64,000 nt of DNA from Gordionus sp. m RMFG-2023 (GCF_954871325.1 NC_088777.1:50755366-50819365), one strand, 5' to 3'; counted from the stretch's first letter, positions 10,940 through 24,873 are shown. Made by a program: numbers and translations. Notes: generated by a model from the letters alone, not told the origin.

Positions 10940-13370
10940 TTTAATTTGAAAAACTTAGGGAAAAAAAAATTTGTATATATTATCAATGTTATGATAATAT
11001 TATTTCCCATTGAAAAAACTATTTTTTTTTAGACTATTAAGATTCTTTAAGTTCAGACAGTTGCCCAATATACCAGGATATTATTTGAGAATTTGATTGG
11101 GACTCAAAATTTGGTCAAATGAGAGTTTACCAAATTATCAAGAGCCCAAAGTAGAACAAAAAAAATTCAACAGACACAGTCATTGCTTTGCTGTATGTGT
11201 TGGATTATGCAAATTTAGTTAAAAGATATTTATGGAACAAAATTAATTTAAATGATGGATTTTTATTTTATGTGATTATTTCTTCGAAAAATTATTATTT
11301 TAATATGCAAATACTTATAATGTTTAATGGCTATAAAAAAATATATAAATAGCTAAGAAAAATAATTATATTTGAACGGATGATATTTTAAAAATTAATT
11401 TAATAAAAGAATTACAGACGATATTTTGTTTCTTCAAAATTTGTGTGAAATTTAATAAAAAGGAAAGATTTAATACAGAAAAAGTAAGTCTACGATTTAA
11501 TAAATTAGAATTATTTAAAAGAGTTACATTATATAATTTAGGTGTGCTCAAAAGTAAGTAGTTAGCCATTATTATTATTAAAATTAATCCTTTATTTTAA
11601 TTATATAGATTTAATACACCTTTGATTCTTAATTAGCTCTCCCAATACTGTGTTAACACCCTGAGTTAATCGGACTTGTAACAGTATGTTTACTGTACCA
11701 TTGTATATCAGATTAAAAATGCAAATTTATCATGTATTAATGTATATTTCAAAAATCATGTAAATTTTTAATACTTTTTATTGCACATTTAATATTTATA
11801 TAATGGTGAAAATTAATGTTTTCCATTTCAGTAAAAATGTGAAATAATTTATTATACATAGTTATAATAATTTTATAAAATTGACATGGATAAAATAATC
11901 AATGAATGTAAAAAAAAACCAACTTACACCTACACAGATTATTTGTCAAAAAAATCATAGCTTTAAACTACTATTTGAGATTTTATATATTTAATCAAGA
12001 TTTTTGAAAAAAAAGTTCAAATTTTATGTTCATATAATAAATCATATTTGATAAGATCGGAATAATTTCTGAGTGTCAGTTATTTCTTCATTAAAGGTAG
12101 ATTCTAACAATTTTTCTGGTATAACATAAATAATGAATAAAAATTAAACAAATACTTATATTGTCATTTTTAGTATTCAATATCATTTTTGAATTATTAT
12201 CCGGAATCCAATGAATGGCCTTTATAAAATTATTTTATATTATTACATTGATTATAAAAACCCCAAATTTAGTTAGTTCAATATATTTGTCAAAGCTAAT
12301 AGACATTCCAGATTTTATATACTGGTCATAACGTTGCCTTAAATATGGATTTAAGAGAACAGTTTTTGCAGTAATTAATTCTTCAAATTTTTCTTCTAAG
12401 GACGACTTTAAATATAGGTTGATAAAAATATCATACTGGAATACTTAGGATTTTTATCTGGGTGGTAAGTTAGCGCCAATAATTTAAATTCTGTGTTTAT
12501 TTGTTCACTCTAATTATTTTCTTATAAATATCATTTATTTTAAACCACTTACCGTAGACGAAAGACCACAATTTAATAATGTATAATAATTTGAATTATT
12601 GAGCATATTCTTACTCAATTTTTTTAATAATCATATGGTAAAAATAGAAAATATATCCATGAGGGTAACTAATAAAAATACTAAATAAAACTATAATAGA
12701 AAATCTAAGTATTAATAATTTTTAAGCAGTAAAAGATAATCAATAGATTCATGATTACTAACATTCCTCCGAAAATAATACGACTGCATAACCGTTTATT
12801 TCCTCCTCTTTAAATAATAATTAAGGGTTGTGCAAAATTTTAAGCTTACTGCATTTATTAGATTTTTCCCAAAATTTGTATTATAAAATTTTATTTTATT
12901 TTTTGGAATAGAATACAATACAGTACAAACTAGATATATTATTTAAAATTTATAGTAAAATATTTTCTGCTCAAATTGACTTAACATTAATCTTAATAAA
13001 ATTGCAATTGGTTGATCAAAGAAAATTCCATTAGATATAAATCACTAACCTTATTAAAAGTGTAATTTTTGTCATTTTTTATGATCATGTGATTGTAACT
13101 AATGGTAAAAAAATGTCATATATGTAGATACATTTTAATACGGTCGATATTGGGGGAAGTAAATTTATAAGTAATTAGACGGGTCAGCGCGTACCCAATA
13201 GAGGGGCAGTGGGGAGAAAAATTTTCCCCCCCATTACAAATTTGACTGTTTTTAATATCATTTTAATCTAATAGCCCCGCTCCCTTCTCCTGTTAAAATG
13301 TTGCAATATCAATCAGTGTTTATTTTTGCTTCTAGTTGCATTAATAAATTATTTTACTAGCTCACTACTT
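10940..13370. other. Non-coding AT-rich stretch
   Basis: Very AT-rich DNA with no supported gene. Short GC-richer bits at 13,176-13,215 could be worn transposon edge sequence belonging to the hAT relic that follows, but no terminal repeat is clear. Confidence 0.45.
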
Positions 13371-14556
13371 TGTAGAGATTTACAAAAGCCAAATTTAGAT
13401 TTGGTTCAGGTTATTGATTTGGCGGAAAATGTTTATGAACAGGTAAATAAGAATGAATGTAGATGAATATTTTCATTATATTTATCTAGACGATAACACT
13501 AATTAAAGCACCTAGGCTGTAATATAAATGTTGACTCAACTGAAGAATATTATAAAATATCCATTTTCATCCCATTCTTAGATATTTTTTTATCGCAAAT
13601 TAAAATACGGTTTTTAGATAAAAAACATATCATTAGCAATCTTCAAATTTTACTATCTAAAGACCCTTCTTCTTTTTTTGATGTCACTATTGGTAAAATT
13701 AGTTAAATTTTATTAATATTATATTGATACTGAAATCAAGTTAATCAGTGAATTCGAATTGTGGTATATATATTTTCTACGTTGGCCATTTTACCTAAGC
13801 ATATTGATCGGTATAAGGAAAACTTGGCTCAATTTCCAAATATTTTAAAGTTGTTTTATATTCTTGCATATTTATCTTAATACATGTACGAATGAAAGAA
13901 CCTTTTCCAAATTGAGAAGGTTGAAAATTTATTTACGAAATACTACTTCCGAATCTCGGCTAAATGGATTAGCTGTTAAATATCCTTAGAGATTTGGTTC
14001 CAACGACAAATGAAATTCTTGATGAATTGGCAAATTTCCAAGGAAAATTTTAAATCTCATTATAATTTTAGTATTTAATAAATTTTTTGTATAATATTGT
14101 ATTTGATAATAAGCTAGAAAAAACTTGTTTTTTAAAAAAATTTCTAATCAATATTTATACACACTGCAATTAGTATTTTCAATAAAAAGAATTATTCTAT
14201 TTATATTGTATGAGAATTTAAGTTGAGAGTTTTTAAAGCCAGTTTTATAAAAATAAATGACACTAAATATTATTTCAATTATATATTTAAAAAAATTTTT
14301 TATTTAATATAATATACCTAACTTAAAATAATAAAAAAATTTGGTAATAACTTTTATTTTTTCTTTAAATATTTATAAGCGCGAATTAGTAAATAAAAGC
14401 TAAAAATATTATTATAATTATTATTGAATTATGAATAATTTAAAAGAATAGCTCAAAGATATGACCTGGCCGAAGACCAGCTATAGGGAATTTGGGGGGC
14501 GAAAGCTCCCAATAAAACTCCCCCCCCCCCATAAGAAAACCCTGGATACGCCACTG
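13370..14556 (+). mobile_element. hAT transposon relic with C-terminal dimerisation region and right end
   Basis: At about 13,880-13,975 one frame reads NERTFSKLRRLKIYLRNTTS, continuing ESRLNGLAVKYP. This matches the hAT C-terminal dimerisation motif (CERSFSKLK...LRSTM...RLxxLAL). Earlier bases from 13,390 give patchy transposase-like sequence with stops. The right end at 14,556 reads '...ccctggatacgccactg', the reverse of the classic hAT terminus CAGTGGCGTATCCAGGG. A hairpin 'cctggccgaagaccag' lies at 14,464, as in the larger hAT at 49,573. I could not find the left terminus or a target duplication, so the relic is truncated or eroded. Not functional. Confidence 0.65.
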
Positions 14557-14559
14557 GGG

Positions 14560-15715
14560 TCTACATAAATGAGATGGGATTGTAATTGATATATAGTTTT
14601 AAAGGGGTGTCGTTTACTTCTAAGAGGATGGATGGATGAAAAATATTGGATGAGGGTCAGGGGGAAATCTGACATGGTGCCTCCAAATTATTTTTTTTAT
14701 CATTCCGTTTTTAATAAATAGGCATTGTATACGGCAAAGATGTCCAAACATATTTAACCCTAACTAAACGTTGGCTTATACTTATGTGAAGGTGATAGTG
14801 TTTAGATATTTATTCGTTAAATTAAAATATAAACTTTATGTATCTAACTAAAGTTTATCTACGGAATTAAAAATAATGATTAAATTGTCTTTAAGTATAT
14901 TTAGTATACAAGTAAATAAACTATATAAGTGTTTTTTTATATCCAGATAAATAAAAGAAAATGGAAGCCCAATATAAAAGCCTCATTCTCATAATATATA
15001 AAAATACAGAGATTGGCCAGATTTTAACTCTACGAGAACAAGGTTAAATCAATACATGATCCCGTTTTTTATAATTGAAATCTCAATATAACAATGATCA
15101 CTTAACTTTTGTCTACTTACTCAGTTTTTTAATTAATGATAAAAGTTGTCTGTAGAATTGTTTTTTTTGGGGGAAAGGGGTGGGGGTGGGGGGGGGGGGG
15201 ATTTATAGGTCTTGTTAAAATTAATTACTAATGGTCAAAAATTACAAAAACTTAAATTGAACCAATAATAATCAAATTAAAATCTAAAATAATATATTGT
15301 AAGCCGAGATATTTATTTAACCATAATTTCTTTTTAAGGCACACCCATATATTTTGCAAACTAAATCTATTTTTTTTAAATTTGGAATCTCTCAATGTTA
15401 AATAATTTGCCAAAGTGATTTTTAAATTTGAAAAATATTATTTTGGCGAAGATATTTTTTAACATGTATTGAATATAGCCAGATCATACTTTTCACATTA
15501 AAAAAAATTGAAAGATTTAGAATCTTTATGTGTTCCAGAAAAACTTAAGATATATACATTTTATAATAATAATTAAACAAAGGGGCAATTATGATGTCAT
15601 TTTATCCGAGCAGCTGTATTGCTCTTCATGATTCTAGATAGCAACACAAGTTTAACCATCTCTACTTTTTAATTGTCAAATTTAAATTAAATTGTTTGTT
15701 TTATTTAAAAAAATT
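14560..15715. other. Non-coding AT-rich stretch
   Basis: No coding sequence recognised. It contains a G-run at about 15,170-15,200 and otherwise AT-rich filler. Confidence 0.5.
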
Positions 15716-15724
15716 ATATATGCT

Positions 15725-16049
15725 CATTGACATATATAATACCTAGACTGACGATTCATTCATTAAAAGTTTACATCAATGTAAATCAGCTGGAGACGCC
15801 ATCTTGGTTACACTAATCATTATTAAAATTTTAAACAAGAGCCTTATTTATTCCTATATCTGATGCAAACTTTATTAAAGAATTACCGAATCATCGAGAT
15901 AATAAGGAAGCAAGTTATCAATTTAATAGTGGTTTTTAACATGAGAATAATTACTATATGTATTACCAAAATGGCGGGTCCAGCTAATTTGCTTTTAACG
16001 ACGCATAAAAATGAATGAATGAATCGTCAGTCACGTATTATATGTCATT
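15725..16049. mobile_element. Palindromic short element with 9-bp target duplication (copy 1)
   Basis: The 325-bp unit begins CATTGACATATATAATACC and ends GTATTATATGTCATT. Its subterminal 'cctagactgacgattcatt' is mirrored at the right as 'aatgaatcgtcag'. The inverted repeat extends roughly 90 bases per side ('aaatcagctggagacgcc' against 'gggtccagctaattt'). Flanks are ATATATGCT (15,716-15,724) and ATATGTGCT (16,050-16,058), a 9-bp duplication with one change. Two other copies lie at 50,459 and 55,801. A 9-bp duplication with long inverted repeats fits the Mutator-like (MULE) type, but no transposase of that family is present, so the superfamily is inferred. Confidence 0.8.
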
Positions 16050-16239
16050 ATATGTGCTTTAATAATCGTGATGTGTTTTTTATATGAGCACCTCACCTTT
16101 ATTTTATTCGTTTTAATATAAAAAAAATTACTTGTGTGAAAATAAAGAACTTAAATATATTTTAATTTTAAAAAATATTGAAATTAAAAACAAAAGTAAT
16201 CTTGTTTCACTACATTATATTTTAGTTTGGACATTGGAT

Positions 16240-16310
16240 TAGAAGTCTGTATAACCAAATTATTTCGATTTTGCACGGGCCGGCCCGTTTCCAATATTTT
16301 ATTAAGGCTG
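16240..16310. mobile_element. GGCC-rich scrap
   Basis: The bases 'attttgcacgggccggcccgtttccaa' form a GC palindrome embedded in AT-rich DNA, like the core of the CAGAG-ended elements. Ends not found. Confidence 0.3.
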
Positions 16311-16368
16311 AGGACAGTTTTTTTTCCAAATACAAGCCCTTAACCCCGAAACATATGTAGTTAAACAC

Positions 16369-17233
16369 TAGTGAAGGTCAACGGTCCGGTCCTATCGGTC
16401 TTAGACCGGGATCGGACCAGGCCGATTGTCGGACCGATCTTTTTCTTGAGGACCGTGGCCCGGACCGGTCTTTTTATTTTTTACAGTCCAGACCGCTGTC
16501 CGGACCGGTCTTTTATTATTGTTTAAGTTTGCTTTACTATACAATTAATATAATATTTTTGTATATTTTATTTTATGATATTTTTCTAGAGGAGTCATTT
16601 TAGATTTTGTTAATTTTTATTTTACAATATGAAAACCATAAGTTTGTCCAAGAAACATTTTACTTATAGTCCCAATAAAAACTTAGAGTATGTGTTCACT
16701 GCAGTACCAAATTTAATGTATCGTCAGCACCTAGTAACAAAATAATATAATTTTTTAAGCAATAAATTAATTAAAATAAGCAATAATATTATTAAAATAT
16801 TTTAGTTATTATATAGTTCTATTTTTTTTAAAGAAACTGTCTGTATAATTTATTGTAAAAATTACTTAACCTTATTCTTAATAAAATAATTAGGTACCTT
16901 AAGCAGACATCTGATAAAACATAAAATATATACTTCTAATGATGAAAATGAAAATATCTCAAAAAACACAATCTACTCTTAATTTTAATATGCCCTCTAC
17001 AAGCACAAAATCATTTTTTTCATTACCATTGGATAAATTTTATTGTTTATATAATACTCTTATATTTAATAAAATGATAAAACAAATCAAATTAGGTTAA
17101 AAAAATATGTTTTTTAAACAAATAAAAAGACCGGTCACGGTCTGGATCGATCTTTTTCTTAAGGACCGTGGTCCGGTCCGGTCCGAGGGTATCGGTCCAG
17201 TCCGGACCAAAGACCGGACCGTGACCTTCACTA
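16369..17233. mobile_element. Non-autonomous hAT-type element with perfect 8-bp duplication
   Basis: The 865-bp unit has inverted ends, TAGTGAAGGTCAACGGTCC on the left and its mirror GGACCGTGACCTTCACTA on the right. Both subterminal regions are dense in GGTCCGGTC/GACCGGACC motifs (about 16,385-16,515 and 17,130-17,222). It is flanked by TTAAACAC at 16,361-16,368 and 17,234-17,241, a perfect 8-bp duplication typical of hAT insertion. The interior (16,520-17,130) is AT-rich with no transposase frame, so it is a non-autonomous derivative. The perfect duplication suggests moderate youth. Confidence 0.88.
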
Positions 17234-17244
17234 TTAAACACCAA

Positions 17245-20200
17245 AATAAACAACAATATATAATATTGTGGAGTGGCTAAATTCAATGACTTTGGCATTG
17301 GGCTAAATTATAAACATTACACTTTGTGGATTATCAGCTCTATAAATATCAGAACTCATCAACAATCCAGCACGATAAATTTTTTTCCTGGCCTGGCCCA
17401 AATAAATTTCCGGTCCGGGTCTAGGGCAGGAGATTTCAGACCTCTACTTTTCATTATAAAACAATTTATAGATATTATAGAAAAAAAAACTATTAAATAT
17501 TATTTTGAGAAAAAGATACTACTTAAGCTTTATTTATTTATTTATTTTTTAAAATAATAATATTACATATAAAATAAACATATAAAATACATTTTTTTTA
17601 CTCTATATATTTCGTGGAGTTTAAAAAATAAATTATGCTTAATTCAAAAAAAAAAATAAGTTTTTTATTAAAAAGTTTTTCTCACCTATCTAAATATTTA
17701 TGATAATTTAATTAACTGTTTTAAAAAAATATATAAAAAATATGAAATCAAATCAATAAATATTTTTTTATTTTATAAATAATAACAATAATATTTTTTC
17801 CAAACTTACTATTCGAATTTAATTTACGAAAATTTCAACGAAAAAAAGAGGTAAAAAGAAATATTTAATAATTATATATTTACTGCAAATTTTTTTTTTG
17901 TTTTAAGGTTTTCTATATACGAGCTGTGTTCAATTCTTCTTAATTTTTGTTTTGTTTTTTAAATTCTAAAATGAATATTCGTTTCAGATAAGCAGTTAGG
18001 ACACCTTTCCACTTTTCAATAGAGGATGATACCTCTAAACAAACGCTTACAGATAATTATTTAAGAAGCTAGCCATTTAAAATTCTGAAAAGAAAAAAAG
18101 AATATGGTAAGCCGCAACCTCATTGAGATTGCTTTTATTTCTAACTAAATATTTGAGATTCATTATTTTTGAAATGTATAAAATATACTAACCCAGCCCG
18201 GTCCGAACTGACCCGTTAAGATTTTATATAAAAGTCTCCCAACCCAAACCGTAAAGAGGCAAGACCAGGGAAGGGGGCGAGCTTAAAATCTCGATTATTT
18301 ATATATATAAGTATAACATTATAAAAATTAAATGTTTTATTATAACCGATCAATGGATAATAGTGTATACATATCGTAGACCTTTAGCTAATTCAGGGCT
18401 TATAATAAATAAAAGCTGATTTTATGGGAATCGTATTCCGATATGCAAAGAAATAACTTATGAATTTCGAGTCATTTTTGCCAATAAATTTTGTGTTTTT
18501 TTTAAAAAAAATATTTTATAGGAAACATTTTATATGTATATATTGAAGTTCATTAAATTATCTGATATTCACGACGATTCCAGCATATAACTTTTAATGA
18601 TCCCTGATGATTTAAGTTTTTAAAGATCGGCTAAAAACCTATATTATATATGTGTATATATATATATAAATTTTACAAAAAATTATGGACAGTTTCAAAC
18701 ATTTATGTTATTTTTTTTTAATCAATTTCTTTCTTCCTACTTTTAGGTACAAAAAAAAACTTAAACCTTTATTATTTTATTTTTTTTAATTTTAAGTGCT
18801 GACTTATGATAATAAAATAGCTTTTACAAAACTCCTATTTAATTAATTTTATATTTAAAATTAATCTATTTTATTTTTTTGTACTATATACATTATATTC
18901 ATGTATTTACGATACGATACTGCAGTGATATAATAGTAAATTTCCTGTAACGTTAATATTGAAACGTAACATATTTATATTAATGACCAATTGTAAAATA
19001 ATATCATAAATTGGTTAATCATAAACGTAGCTATAGCGAGGAGGGGGGTGGGGGGTTGTACTTAATTTTCCTTTAGATTATTGTTAGAAGAGGTGGGGGG
19101 GGGGGGTGGGGGTTAGTGTAAGATATTTAAGAATTTTGAAAAGAAACAAGGCCTAATACCTATTGGTTTAATTTCTTTAACGCTTTCTGATGCTTCAAAT
19201 TCTTCTTTTTCTTTAAAATTCAGAATTCATGGTCAAACAAATCTCCTTCAATCATCAAAATGACCTTAAAAATCATTTAGCCTTTAAATATAATTAACTT
19301 TCACGCAAAAAAAAACAAAAAATGTCCAAAAAACTGTTAATCAAATTTAATCTTCTTGAATATATCAAAACGTTTTTTATAATCCACTGCAAGGCCATTT
19401 TATTTAAATCTCTTAAATATATTTATTTTAAAAAAAATTTAAATTAGCCATAAACTTGAATTATAAACATTATATTTTTTTTAATTTTCTTTATTTTTCT
19501 TATTTTTAGCAAATTCACAGGAATCAGATCTGTTAAACTTTGAAACAAGATATAACTATAATGATAATATTAATAAATTTTTATTTTTTAAGAAATAATT
19601 TTATAATTAAATTTGTAATCGTTATAATAAAGCTGAATCATGGACAGATGGTAAAAATTTTAAAAAATTTTTTAGGTTTTATTTGTCATATAATTTATTT
19701 AATTTAAATTTTTTTTTTTTCTAACGCGACCACCAATAATATTTTTCGAATTTAAAATTTAAAATTTTAAAAAAATAAAATAAAAATTGTGCTCGCCCTT
19801 GAATAAGCATTTATTTTAAAATAAGATATTTTTTTTAATAGAATAATTTTTTTTTTAAAAAAAAAATATTTCGCTTAAAATTTGCAACCTTTAGAAAAAA
19901 TATAAATAAATCACAGAAGGACTTTTGACCGATTAAAAAAATAATTACGCCGAACAAATTTTAAAATTTAAATAAGATTTTTTATTTATTTTTTGATTCT
20001 CAGTTTAGCACGAATTTGCGGCTAAAAAAACACAAAAAAAAACAGCAAATTTTGTGCGCTAATCGTATAAGGGGTTATAACGTTTTCCTATTTTCATTGA
20101 ACCGGATTTAATTAATAAATTTCTTAGATCCTTTGGGCCGAACTATTGGAAGCAATAATTATGAATCTTAAGACCATTTTTTTAATACTTGTTTGTTAGA

Positions 20201-21460
20201 GGCCGAAGTAAGGGGGGAAAAAAATTACAAACAAAAATATAAACTTTGGCCAACTTTACGTTCAAAGGAAGGTAGATTGAAAGCACTAGCGATTAAACTT
20301 ATCATTCTTTTAGTGCTTCGTTAGTGGTTCAATGAGTTCAGTAGACAACATTTCTGCTATATTTTGTAAATGAGTTCTAAGGGAATTTAAAAATATGAAT
20401 CTCAGCCCAATCCAGGGGGTGTGTAATGACAAGCCTGATAATTATTTAATTCCTCTTCTTATTTTTAACCTTGCTTGATTTGTGGATTATGATGACACGA
20501 TTTTATCGGGAGTAATCCATTACGAATTATAATATTTTTAAAAAGATTTCTTGTTTAGCTTTATTTTGGTAGTTAGAGAGCCTGTTTCTTCACCTCTATA
20601 TTAAATATAAATTTAATTTTAAAATTTTAGTTTCAGTAAATATTCAAATTAAGTAACCCATGACCGGGAAAAATTTTTTTTTTAGTTAAGAAGTAACTTT
20701 TGTTTAGGAAGGTTTATATTACCCATAGCATTATTCTTTTGGATCAAAACCTTAACCCAGGGCCCCTGCTAAGACTTGTGACGACCAGAGAATTGAATTC
20801 GGCGGCCTTCTAAAAACCCTCAAATTTTTCTAAACTTTTTAAGATAAATTGTAAATTAATAATGGACAAGATTCCTCATTTTTAAAATGTGATTCGTTAG
20901 TATACATGCTTCTTAGAATATCTTATGGCGAAATATAAATATTTTGCAATCTGATTTAGGTAATATTATTAAGCATGATTTTGTATAATAATTACATTTA
21001 TAAATTATCTAAATGCTCAAGAAATTTTTTTTTTTTTGAAAGACCCCAAAAATAGTTTAATTTTGGCAGCTGCCCCACCCAGTCTCGCTGTTTGCACGGC
21101 CCTGCACTGGCTACAGCATCAGGCATTACAGGTATCTAGTGAATCTTATTCCTCGAATAGCCAAAATGCGATTTTTTTTTTAAATTGCCAAATATAAATA
21201 ATTTTATCCAAAATCTGGAAAAATATAATGTTGAAATTTTTTTCTTAACCTTTCAAAAATATTAATTTTTTTTTAAAGCTATAATAACTGGATTAAGGAC
21301 CTAAATTACAAAATATAAATCACCATTAAATTTTTCTTTTTTGTTTATTATATATAATAAGTTTTTTTTAAGGACATTTTTATAACTTGTTAAATAATGG
21401 TCATAAATTTTTATTCTATTGACCTAATAAAAAATATATCAAATATGATTTTTGATATTA
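17245..21460. other. Non-coding AT-rich stretch
   Basis: No gene supported. GGCC-rich scraps lie at 17,388-17,430 ('cctggcctggccc', 'ccggtccggg') and 18,195-18,220 ('cccagcccggtccgaactg'). G-runs are at 19,040-19,055 and 19,094-19,115. A weak hAT-like unit at 20,758-21,104 is listed separately. The rest is AT filler with long A and T runs. Confidence 0.5.
20758..21104. mobile_element. Possible short hAT-type element (CAGGGCC ends)
   Basis: The left end reads CAGGGCCCCTGCTAAG and the right end reads TTTGCACGGCCCTG. The latter, inverted (CAGGGCCGTGCAAA), is a terminus style seen in animal hAT elements. The interior has no frame. The adjacent octamers (CCTTAACC and CACTGGCT) do not match, so either the element is truncated or this pairing of ends is wrong. 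Confidence 0.35.
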
Positions 21461-21469
21461 TATATATTA

Positions 21470-21476
21470 CATCTTT

Positions 21477-21517
<41 letters not shown>

Positions 21518-21575
21518 TATCATTTTTTCTTTCCTACTTTCCTTCCTTCCTACTTTCCTTCCTTCCTTCCTTTCA
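21470..21575. repeat. (TTTC)n / (CTTC)n microsatellite
   Basis: A compound pyrimidine tract: about 11 copies of TTTC followed by interrupted CCTT-type repeats. It accounts for the serine/leucine/phenylalanine-rich open frame across it. Confidence 0.9.
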
Positions 21576-21759
21576 CACTGTCCTGAATCAATGTTTTATA
21601 TCCCTATTTGATCTTTTATATTGTAAATTTTGGGTGTATCATTTGGACAATGAAATTAGTTATCCTTACATAGTTGTTAAAATGTATCTGGGGGAAGGGG
21701 GGGGGGAGGAGGATTATGGATATTCATAATAAGCCCTGAGGTGGATTGTTGATTAAAAA

Positions 21760-24030
21760 AAATCATATTGCAACTGTCGGGGCCTAAACCACAAAATTTT
21801 AATACTCTAACTGCATTCAAAGAACCGAACGACGAATTGGTACCCGAACTGTTAAACTAGTGTGAAAACCATTTTGTTTATAAATTTATATACAAGTTAT
21901 TTTTTTTTAAATGAGAGGTATTGTTTACTTTTCCCGGTGGAGAGAATGAGCTGAGGCCATATTTTTATTTCCATTTTTTTTAAACACGCCATCCTTTCAT
22001 GTATGTATTGTTTTCATTATATACATAAAATAGCTTACCCGTCCATTTTTAATTAAAAATTTTGGGCCCGCCCGATGTTTAAGAATTATTTTATTGATTG
22101 ATTTGACTTTTTACTTATTAAAATCAAAAAAAAAATTCTATTTGTAATCAATATAAATTAGTCCTATATCGGGGGGATCTTCTTTGATCCTAAGATTTCG
22201 ATCAAAATTAGACGACATCATTATTAACACGAATTTTTTTTATGCAGGTAATCATTCTATTTATTCATTTAAATTTTGATACTTTTTATCTATTTAAAGA
22301 AATGATAAAACACTGAAATATTAAAACAAGTATATAAAAATATGTAAAATTAATTACTAAAAAAATAAAAATAAATATATACATTATAATAAATATCGAA
22401 GGCTCTAAGAAGAGCTTAATTAAAAAAAATAAGTATAATTGTGTTTAAAAATTTATAGTTGAAGTTTTTGTTTAAGAAATAAGGATTCGCGATTTTCGTT
22501 TCTATCTAATATATATGTCAGATGATTCCCAAGTAATATTTTAAACAATATTCAAGATATAATCTATCAGAAAAGTGAACGAATTTACGATTAAATGACT
22601 TTTTTACTATAATAGTTATAGGCTAATCGTTAAATCTAATCCACCCTCCCTCTCATTGTTTTATAAAAAAAATCCACCCTTTTGTTTTGATGTTTGAACT
22701 TATTTTTTTTAACTTAAATACCTAACATGTTAAATTAACACTTTCATCGAAACTTTTAGAACTTTCGGAAATTATTAAATAGCTCAATTTAAATTTCCGG
22801 AACTCCTCTGCTACACGCGCCCTAACTTTTCCGGAAATGATAAGCTGATCTGATCGGTCAATGTTTTATAAAATGGCTAAATTAAATTTAAATTAAATGT
22901 ATAAAATGAGTGGTTATGACTTTTGGACTATGCTATTCGCGGTAGGTTGTCACCATTTTGCGGTTTCGGATATTTTGGGATACTCGATAATTATTATGAA
23001 AAATCCATATAAATATTCGACTAAGTTCAAAGGTTAACGGTAAAAGTGTCCCAAATTTGAATGCATTTCCGGTCAAACCAGAATTTTAAAATTTAAAAAA
23101 ATAAGACACCCTCAGTAAATGATTTTAAAAGGGAGAGATTTCCAAATCCCCATTGATTCCATATCCCAATACGACATATATTAAAATAATAGATAAACTC
23201 ATTCTTTTTTTACAAAATAAAAAACAAAAAAAAACAAAACTCATGTATGCATGTAACCTAATAGTAATATTTAAAAAAAAACTCCCCGTAATGAAATGTT
23301 GTTTTAAACTTCTTTATATTTAAAAAACACAAAATAAAACAAAAACCAATGGACAAAAAAATGTTGTTCTTTATTTTCCTCGATTTCAATATTATTATAT
23401 ATATTTCTCTACATTTTATTTTGATCTTATATATTATTATATATAAAAATAATATATTTGATGTTTATAAAATAAATGTAAAATCATTTACCTATACGTT
23501 ATAGTTTTTATACTATTACCTGTGAATGAAATTTTTTTTTTCTTTCTTTCTTTCTTATTTTTAATAATTATATCACTTTTCAGAAGAAGAAGAAAAATAA
23601 AATAAAATAAAAGGCATATAAATGTGATTGTATTCGCATCTTTTAATAACAATCAATTTTGTATAGTTATAGTAGTAGTAGTAAGATGATGATTCTTGTA
23701 ATCAATAATCAATCAATCAATCAATAGTTGCAAAATTTTTGATCTATTGAAGCATTTTATTTTTAAAAAAAAAATAAATAATAAATATTAACTTTTCAAT
23801 TCATAAGAAGAGTCTCGCATAAAAAAAAATTTATATTTGTAGTGCACTGAAAATGGCATTTTTATTCTTGCTCTTCGTCGGGCTTAATTGCCCCGGTCCG
23901 GTCCGTTTTTTATTTGTCCCGGAAAGCCCGCCCCAAAATAAAAATTATTCGTCCGCCAAAAATATTGGCGCCCTGCCTCTCTCAAGAATTTTTATAATAT
24001 ATCTATTGCATGAAATTGGAGGGCATCATA
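21760..24030. other. Non-coding AT-rich stretch
   Basis: No gene supported. Short features: 'gggcccgcccg' scrap at 22,065, a TTTC run at 23,540-23,560, a TAG run at 23,668-23,682, an AATC run at 23,698-23,725, and a GGCC-rich scrap at 23,880-23,935 ('ccccggtccggtccg'). Confidence 0.5.
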
Positions 24031-24458
24031 CAGTGGCGTAGCTAGGAATTTTCCTCAGAGGGGGTCCATACATATAAAATCCTGGGAGTTTCGCCCTCAG
24101 ACCCCCTTTAACGGGCCTTCGGCCCTTTTGCCCGGCCTTCGGCCGGTTTTATCTTAAAAATCATAACCACATTTTCGACAATATATAATAAATATTTTTT
24201 TTTAAATGCATGAATAATATGTTATTATAATTTAGTAGATTGATTATTCTCATTGACTTTATAATAATACTACCCAGAAGAATAATTTCAATAGTAATAT
24301 AATATCCTTCCACAAACATCAAAACCAGAAAAATATAAATATTAATGGTATTTATTTGATTCAAAGTCACTTTTAAGTCTTTTAAACGTATAATCTAAAA
24401 AAAAATTTGCTCTGGGAGGGGTCCGAACCCGAAAACCACCCCCGTAGCTACGCCACTG
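24031..24458. mobile_element. Short hAT-type element, CAGTGGCGTAGC ends, perfect 8-bp duplication (copy 1)
   Basis: The 428-bp unit has ends CAGTGGCGTAGCTAGG and CGTAGCTACGCCACTG and is flanked by GCATCATA at 24,023-24,030 and 24,459-24,466, a perfect hAT-type duplication. Two stem-loops follow each other near 24,110: 'gggccttcggccc' and 'cggccttcggccg'. A close copy lies at 37,624-38,000 inside the RIPOR gene. No transposase is encoded. Confidence 0.93.
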
Positions 24459-24715
24459 GCATCATATTTAAAAAAAATTTAAGCCCGACAAGGCCCGAAC
24501 CTGAAATTTTTTTTTTAAAAAAAATAAAGAATAGGCCCAGCTATTTGTATACTAAAAAATAAAATGGAACTGGTGGGAAATCCCATTATATAATGTCAGA
24601 GATGTACCCTTGAAGTAACGTCATTAATAACGAATTTCCTCTTTTTTCAAAACGAAATAACGTCATTCGATATATTTTTTTGAACATTAACGTTTATAAA
24701 AAAAACAATATTTAT

Positions 24716-24873
24716 CGGAGATCTGCAGGGTACATAATTTTTGGCCGGACTTGGGTTAAAAAAAATATTTTCAAGTTTGGCCTGGATTTTTAAACTTATA
24801 TCTAGATCCGGTCGGGACTGGGCTAGATTCTCCGGACTGGGCCAGGTTCCCGGTCGGGCCTGTATGTCTCTAA
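24716..24873. mobile_element. GGCC-rich CAGAG-type short element
   Basis: It begins CGGAGATCTGCAGGG and ends GGGCCTGTATGTCTCT, which pair as imperfect inverted ends of the family seen at 25,477 and 40,399. The interior is rich in 'ggccgg', 'gggccagg' and 'cggtcggg'. Neighbouring octamers are only weakly alike. Confidence 0.5.

Noticed and set aside
17092-17298. Short frame with GPDRT-type repeats on the minus strand
   Set aside because: It translates the GGTCCGG motif cluster of the hAT-type element.
21397-21729. 110-residue open frame rich in FLSFL
   Set aside because: Its core is the (TTTC)n tract; the rest has no supporting features.
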